10,725 nucleotides of DNA from Actinomycetota bacterium (GTDB lineage Bacteria; Actinomycetota; Thermoleophilia; Solirubrobacterales; 70-9). The notes beneath the pieces are model-generated. The model searched no databases. It was given only the letters and a program-made list of their open reading frames with translations, and was not told the origin of the DNA. The position numbers were made by a program, and so were the translations under genes. This document shows positions 7,841 to 10,725 of the stretch, one piece after another. Each line of letters begins with the position of its first letter. Position 1 is the stretch's first letter. The stretch spans positions 1-10,725 of the forward strand of contig VAYL01000046.1 of assembly GCA_005884305.1 (NCBI GenBank), written 5' to 3'.

Positions 7841-8129
7841 GCCGCGGGCCCGTCAACCCCACGATCGTCGGGAACGGCGTCAGCCCCCTTCGATCGGAGG
7901 CCCGGGCACCGAAGGAATGGGCGCAGGGTGCGGTTGATACCCGACGTGGGTATGCACTCCAATCGAATGTGCACTTCGGGCGGCTATAGCGCCCTGAATT
8001 GCGCAGTCGCTGGCCGCGAGCGAATGACGTCAGCGATCGGCCGCGGGTTCGCGATCCTTTCGGAGTCAACCGGATACGCACAGGTCGTCTATATGCGGAC
8101 AAACCCGACAACCGACCGGCGCGGGCGGG
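7841..8129. other. Gene-poor divergent intergenic region with clustered inverted repeats
   Basis: About 300 bases between the divergent 90-residue gene and the dehydrogenase gene. Open frames crossing it look like shadows (Arg/Ser/Pro-rich, no family resemblance). It contains a dense group of inverted repeats at 7906-7994. The remainder (7995-8129) shows nothing I can name, apart from the AT-richer patch GTCTATATG around 8088-8096, which could be another promoter element. Confidence 0.5.
7919..7994. repeat. Cluster of inverted repeats able to form a 76-nt three-way junction
   Basis: GGGCGC at 7919-7924 pairs with GCGCCC at 7989-7994 (outer stem). ATACCC at 7937-7942 pairs with GGGTAT at 7948-7953 around a 5-nt loop. 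TGCAC at 7953-7957 pairs with GTGCA at 7969-7973, sharing base 7953 with the previous stem. Competing short stems are GCACC 7906-7910 with GGTGC 7927-7931 and GGGCG 7978-7982 with CGCCC 7990-7994. It may be a structured RNA on either strand or a protein-binding region. It lacks tRNA consensus bases. Confidence 0.35.
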
Positions 8130-8135
8130 TAGCCT
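8130..8135 (+). promoter_or_regulatory. -10 box (TAGCCT) giving a leaderless dehydrogenase mRNA
   Basis: TAGCCT ends 6 nt before the GTG at 8142, and there is no Shine-Dalgarno. This is the same TANNNT-to-start spacing seen before the carboxylase, the pseudopilin-like gene and the 90-residue gene. Confidence 0.5.
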
Positions 8136-8141
8136 GCCTCC

Positions 8142-8948
8142 GTGGCGCTACCCCAGCCCTCCGACTCGGCGACCGCACTGATCACCGGCGCGTCGGCCGG
8201 CATCGGCGAGGCCATCGCGCGCGAGCTCGCCGGCCACGGCCACGGCGTGACGCTCGTCGCTCGTCGCGAGGATCGCCTGCGAACCCTGGCGGATGAGCTC
8301 TCGGAGCGCTTCGGCGTGCGCGCGGAGGTGGTGGGGGCGGACCTGGCCGACGACGCGGCCCGTGGCGATCTGCCGCGTCGCATCTCCGAGCTGGGCCTGG
8401 ACGTCGAGATTCTCGTCAACAACGCCGGCTTCGGCGGCGGGGAGGACTTCGTCCGAACGGAGCGCGAACGGCTCCTCTCCATGGTCGAGGTGAACTGCGT
8501 TGCGCTTCTCGATCTCCAGGCGGTCTACCTGCCGCAGATGCTCGAGCGCGACCGTGGCGCCGTGATCAACATCGCCTCGACGGCGGCGTTTCAGCCGCTC
8601 CCGGGCGCTGCGACCTACGGCGCCACGAAGGCGTTTGTGCTGAGCCTCAGCGAGGCGGTGCACGAGGAGCTCAAGGGCACGGGGGTCACACTGACAGCCG
8701 TCTGCCCCGGTCCGGTGAAGACGGAGTTCACTGAGGCGGCAGGCTTGAAGGGCGCGGATGAGCAGGTCCCGGGCGTTCTGTGGATGTCGGCCGAGTCGGT
8801 CGCCAAGCAGGCCGTCGACGCCGCCGCCGACGGCAAGCGCGCGATCGTCCCTGGCCTCCTGAATCGCGCCGGCGCTCTGACCGGCCAGCACGCGCCCAGG
8901 ATGTTCGCGCTCCCAATCGTCAAGCGGGTCTGGCGCCGGACACTTTGA
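8142..8948 (+). CDS. Short-chain dehydrogenase/reductase (classical SDR)
   Basis: A 268-residue NAD(P)-dependent oxidoreductase of the classical SDR family. The Rossmann nucleotide loop is TGASAGIG (15-22). VARRED (39-44) follows the second strand, and Arg there is typical of NADP preference. DL at 67-68 contacts adenine, and NNAG is at 93-96. The catalytic set is S146 (NIASTAAF), Y159 and K163 (YGATK). The PG..KTEF segment (189-196) follows. It resembles the YdfG/DltE-like group of general reductases; the substrate cannot be predicted. The GTG start is supported by the -10 box 6 nt upstream. The DUF1326 gene begins 7 nt after the stop codon, with its ribosome binding site overlapping this stop, so the two form a two-gene operon. 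Confidence 0.9.
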   Translation: MALPQPSDSATALITGASAGIGEAIARELAGHGHGVTLVARREDRLRTLADELSERFGVRAEVVGADLADDAARGDLPRRISELGLDVEILVNNAGFGGGEDFVRTERERLLSMVEVNCVALLDLQAVYLPQMLERDRGAVINIASTAAFQPLPGAATYGATKAFVLSLSEAVHEELKGTGVTLTAVCPGPVKTEFTEAAGLKGADEQVPGVLWMSAESVAKQAVDAAADGKRAIVPGLLNRAGALTGQHAPRMFALPIVKRVWRRTL

Positions 8949-8950
8949 GG
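8947..8950 (+). promoter_or_regulatory. Shine-Dalgarno GAGG for the DUF1326 gene, overlapping the dehydrogenase stop
   Basis: GAGG is 5 nt before ATG 8956 and shares bases with the TGA at 8946-8948. It fixes the start and implies translation of the pair from one mRNA. Confidence 0.55.
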
Positions 8951-8955
8951 CTTCG

Positions 8956-9582
8956 ATGACGGACGAGCACCGGCGCTGGGCCATCGGCGGCACCTACCTC
9001 GAGTCCTGCAACTGCGACGCGATCTGTCCGTGCCGGACGGTGGGCGGCCGCAAGGGCGGGCGCTCCACGCACGGGATCTGCATGGGTGCCCTGTCCTGGG
9101 AGATCGAGGACGGGGGCACCGACGAGATCTCGCTCGGCGGGCTGCGGACGGTGCTCGCGCTGCGCTACGACGATGACGAGCCGGGCTCGCCCTGGGACTT
9201 CTACCTTTACGTCGACGACCGGGCCGACCCGGAGCAGCGCGGGCTCCTGTCCGCGATCTTCCTGGGCGAGCTGGGCGGCACGCCGCAGGACCAGTTCCCC
9301 TGGGTGTTCAAGCCCAGCCGGCCGCTCGGTGTCCGGAGTGCGCCGATCGAGATCGATCACTCGGAGACGCGCGGATGGTTCCGCGCCGGAAAGGAGGTGA
9401 CGGTTCGGGTGGGGGACCCAGTCGTGGACCAGGAGCCCGTGACTTGCGTGATCCCTGGCCATGACCGCCCGGGCCACGAACTCTACGGCAAGGTCATCGA
9501 GGTGAGCGACGACCCGCTCGGGTTCGGCTTCGAGGGGAAATGCGGCTACTGGTCGACGTTCTCCTATTCCAGCGAGGGCTGA
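8956..9582 (+). CDS. DUF1326 domain-containing protein
   Basis: A 208-residue cytoplasmic protein that fits the DUF1326 family. Its N-terminus has the family's signature GTYLESCNCDAICPCR, with C18, C20, C24 and C26 closely spaced, followed by GRKGGRSTHGICMGALSWEI with C42. The CxCxxxCxC pattern looks like a metal or thiol site, but I know of no established reaction for the family. The remainder is beta-rich with a central YLYVDDRADPEQRGLLSAIFLGELGG segment. It has a ribosome binding site inside the end of the dehydrogenase gene and is probably co-transcribed with it, so a shared redox role is possible. Its last 19 nt overlap the end of the convergent zinc-ribbon gene. Confidence 0.87.
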   Translation: MTDEHRRWAIGGTYLESCNCDAICPCRTVGGRKGGRSTHGICMGALSWEIEDGGTDEISLGGLRTVLALRYDDDEPGSPWDFYLYVDDRADPEQRGLLSAIFLGELGGTPQDQFPWVFKPSRPLGVRSAPIEIDHSETRGWFRAGKEVTVRVGDPVVDQEPVTCVIPGHDRPGHELYGKVIEVSDDPLGFGFEGKCGYWSTFSYSSEG

Positions 9583-10199
9583 TCGGCCTCGGACCGGGAG
9601 GCGACTGCGAGGAGCACTCCTCCCTTGCCGGCGAGGATCGCGACCAGCTCCAGCGGCACGGACACCACCAGGACGAGCGGCGTGGCGAGGACCGTCACGA
9701 CGGCGTCGACCGCGTACTTCAGCCGAGCCGCGAATCCGGATGGGCGAAGGGGTTCCGCCCGTACCCTTAGCGCGAAGTTATGCGTGAACGTGAACGCGTT
9801 CACGATCGTCTGCCACATCCAGAGGTAGCCCTTGCCCCAGCGCGGTAAATCGACCCGGATCAGCGACAGCCGGGCCTTGGGTGCCAGAAGCTCGAGCGAG
9901 CGCGGGGTGAGATAGAGGCCCCGAACGGGCTCCAATCCCGCCCAGTTGAGCCCACCCAGGCGCGCCTGCCAGCTGTCGCGATTGGCGAGGCGGAGCTCCA
10001 GCTCGCCCTCCGAGAGGTTCCGCGCGTCGGCGAGGAGCTCGCGGCCGACGTCATCCCCACCGAGGCCCGCCGCCAGCCCAAGGTGGCAGTTCTCGCAGCG
10101 CTCGAGCAGGGCCGGGCCCGCGGGCGTCTCGAGCTGAAGCCAGCCGTACAGCGGCTGCCCGCAAGCCGGGCATTCCCTGTGGCTCGCGGAGCGCTCCAC
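9564..10199 (-). CDS. Zinc-ribbon protein with C-terminal membrane hairpin, unknown function
   Basis: A 211-residue protein. The N-terminus is a zinc ribbon: CPAC at 10-13 and CENC at 35-38. A middle soluble part contains LYLTPRSLELLAP (95-107) and an aromatic stretch WGKGYLWMWQTIVNAFTFTHNFALR (121-145). The C-terminus has a hydrophobic region (162-200) that probably forms two membrane helices broken by Pro and Gly. I do not recognise a named family; the ribbon-plus-anchor design suggests a lineage-specific membrane-associated protein, perhaps binding protein or nucleic acid. The GTG start overlaps the stop of the upstream minus-strand gene by one base (TAGTG), so it is probably translationally coupled to it. 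Its 3' end overlaps the DUF1326 gene by 19 nt, tail to tail. Confidence 0.7.
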   Translation of the reverse strand: MERSASHRECPACGQPLYGWLQLETPAGPALLERCENCHLGLAAGLGGDDVGRELLADARNLSEGELELRLANRDSWQARLGGLNWAGLEPVRGLYLTPRSLELLAPKARLSLIRVDLPRWGKGYLWMWQTIVNAFTFTHNFALRVRAEPLRPSGFAARLKYAVDAVVTVLATPLVLVVSVPLELVAILAGKGGVLLAVASRSEADQPSLE

Positions 10200-10725
10200 T
10201 ATCCGGCGGCGGGTGGGGCCTGGTACTGCACGCCCGCGGAGCCGAGAGCGTCCAGGAAGTCGGCGGGATCGAACGCCTGTGAGGGCGCGAGCGCGCCGCT
10301 TCGGTCATAGCCGGGCGCGGCGCACCGGATCGCGCCCTCCACCGTCGTTCGCGCCGTGAGGCCGTACGGGTCCGATCCGGTCACGTGGCCCCGCCTGGTT
10401 CCACCCTCGCCGCGCGCCTCGCACTCGATCACAAACCGGCTTCGACGGCGGCTTTCGGCATTTGGGCCCTCCGGCAGGCGGGGGATGAGCGCCTCGAATG
10501 CCCGCCGGAGCGGCGTTCGCAGCGCAAGCTGGAATGGCGCCATCACGAGCGACGCGGCCGGGCCCGGCACTGGCACCGCCGTCGAGGCGCTCAAGAGGGT
10601 CCTCACTCGAGGCGTATCGACGTGCCTGGGCACAGTGATGTGCTCGCCGGCGGGGTACCGGACCATCCGCTGGACCCCGATCGGCGCGCCGAACTCCCAC
10701 GTTCCCCTGCTGACGCTCTGCGGGG
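10199..10725 (-). CDS. Probable saccharopine dehydrogenase-like NADP-binding protein, C-terminal part (5' end outside window)
   Basis: The frame is open through the window edge, reading PQSVSRGTWEFGAPIGVQRMVRYP from base 10723, so the N-terminus is missing and the ATG at 10666 is internal. About 175 residues are seen. The segments FGAPIGVQRMVRYPAGEHIT, EARGEGGTRRGHVTGSDPYGLTA and APGYDRSGALAPSQAFDP, then FLDALGSAGVQY near the end, recall the C-terminal half of saccharopine-dehydrogenase-like/trans-acting enoyl reductase proteins of actinobacteria. Those have an N-terminal Rossmann domain, which would lie outside the window, so the assignment is tentative and no cofactor site can be checked. 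The stop codon overlaps the GTG of the zinc-ribbon gene (TAGTG), so the two form an operon. Confidence 0.55.
   Translation of the reverse strand, partial: PQSVSRGTWEFGAPIGVQRMVRYPAGEHITVPRHVDTPRVRTLLSASTAVPVPGPAASLVMAPFQLALRTPLRRAFEALIPRLPEGPNAESRRRSRFVIECEARGEGGTRRGHVTGSDPYGLTARTTVEGAIRCAAPGYDRSGALAPSQAFDPADFLDALGSAGVQYQAPPAAG

Noticed and set aside
7828..7974. 49-residue upstream extension of the 90-residue protein
   Set aside because: Low-complexity shadow-like sequence covering the inverted-repeat cluster; a TAACAT -10 box 7 nt before ATG 7827 supports the shorter form.
7919..7994. tRNA gene of 76 nt
   Set aside because: The outer stem and length fit, but neither strand has a T-loop (GTTCRA-type), a D-loop or a 5-7-5 anticodon arm in the right place.
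8036..8066. T-arm-like GGGTTCGCGATCC, possible tRNA 3' end
   Set aside because: The stem is weak and no acceptor, D or anticodon arm can be drawn upstream.

Overview
The window is compact, GC-rich bacterial chromosome: genes abut or overlap on both strands, GTG starts are common, and many genes begin a few bases after a TANNNT -10 box (leaderless). Together with several proteins of a type I associate with deep-branching soil Actinomycetota, this suggests class Thermoleophilia (Solirubrobacterales/Gaiellales-like). That placement is an inference from protein style, not from a search. No rRNA, tRNA, CRISPR array, insertion sequence or phage module is visible.

Layout. 1-1876 (+): the 3' part of the replicative helicase gene dnaB, whose frame is broken near 510 with a conserved block missing, then a DnaI/DnaC-type helicase-loader ATPase starting inside the dnaB stop codon (GTGA overlap), then a small ABM-like protein with a good ribosome binding site. 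1912-3284 (+): purA (AMP biosynthesis), preceded by a compact leader holding a -10 box, a 15-codon leaderless ORF with a Cys-x-Cys-x-Cys run, and a perfect 22-bp palindrome. 3296-3634 (-): a small three-helix membrane protein, convergent with purA. 3749-4129 (+): a tandem-ACT-domain protein. 4158-5930 (+): an acyl-CoA carboxylase alpha chain (biotin carboxylase plus biotin carrier), overlapped at its 3' end by a DUF2804-type gene (5905-6837).

6844-7827 (-): a TadE/Flp-like pseudopilin with four cysteines and, upstream of it, a small acidic helical protein of unknown function. 7828-8141 has no convincing gene but contains a cluster of inverted repeats that can fold as a three-way junction. 8142-9582 (+): a short-chain dehydrogenase and a DUF1326 protein, 7 bp apart. 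9564-10725 (-): a zinc-ribbon membrane-anchored protein, and upstream of it the C-terminal part of a probable saccharopine-dehydrogenase-like protein that runs off the window. These two are coupled by a TAGTG overlap.

The genes are mostly housekeeping: replication, purine synthesis and acyl-CoA carboxylation, with scattered lineage-specific small proteins. There is no obvious defence or mobile island. The most interesting signal is the purA leader. The leaderless Cys-rich ORF ends 5 nt before the conserved purA ATG, that ATG has no Shine-Dalgarno sequence, and the palindrome lies across the end of the small ORF. This arrangement could couple purA translation to leader translation.
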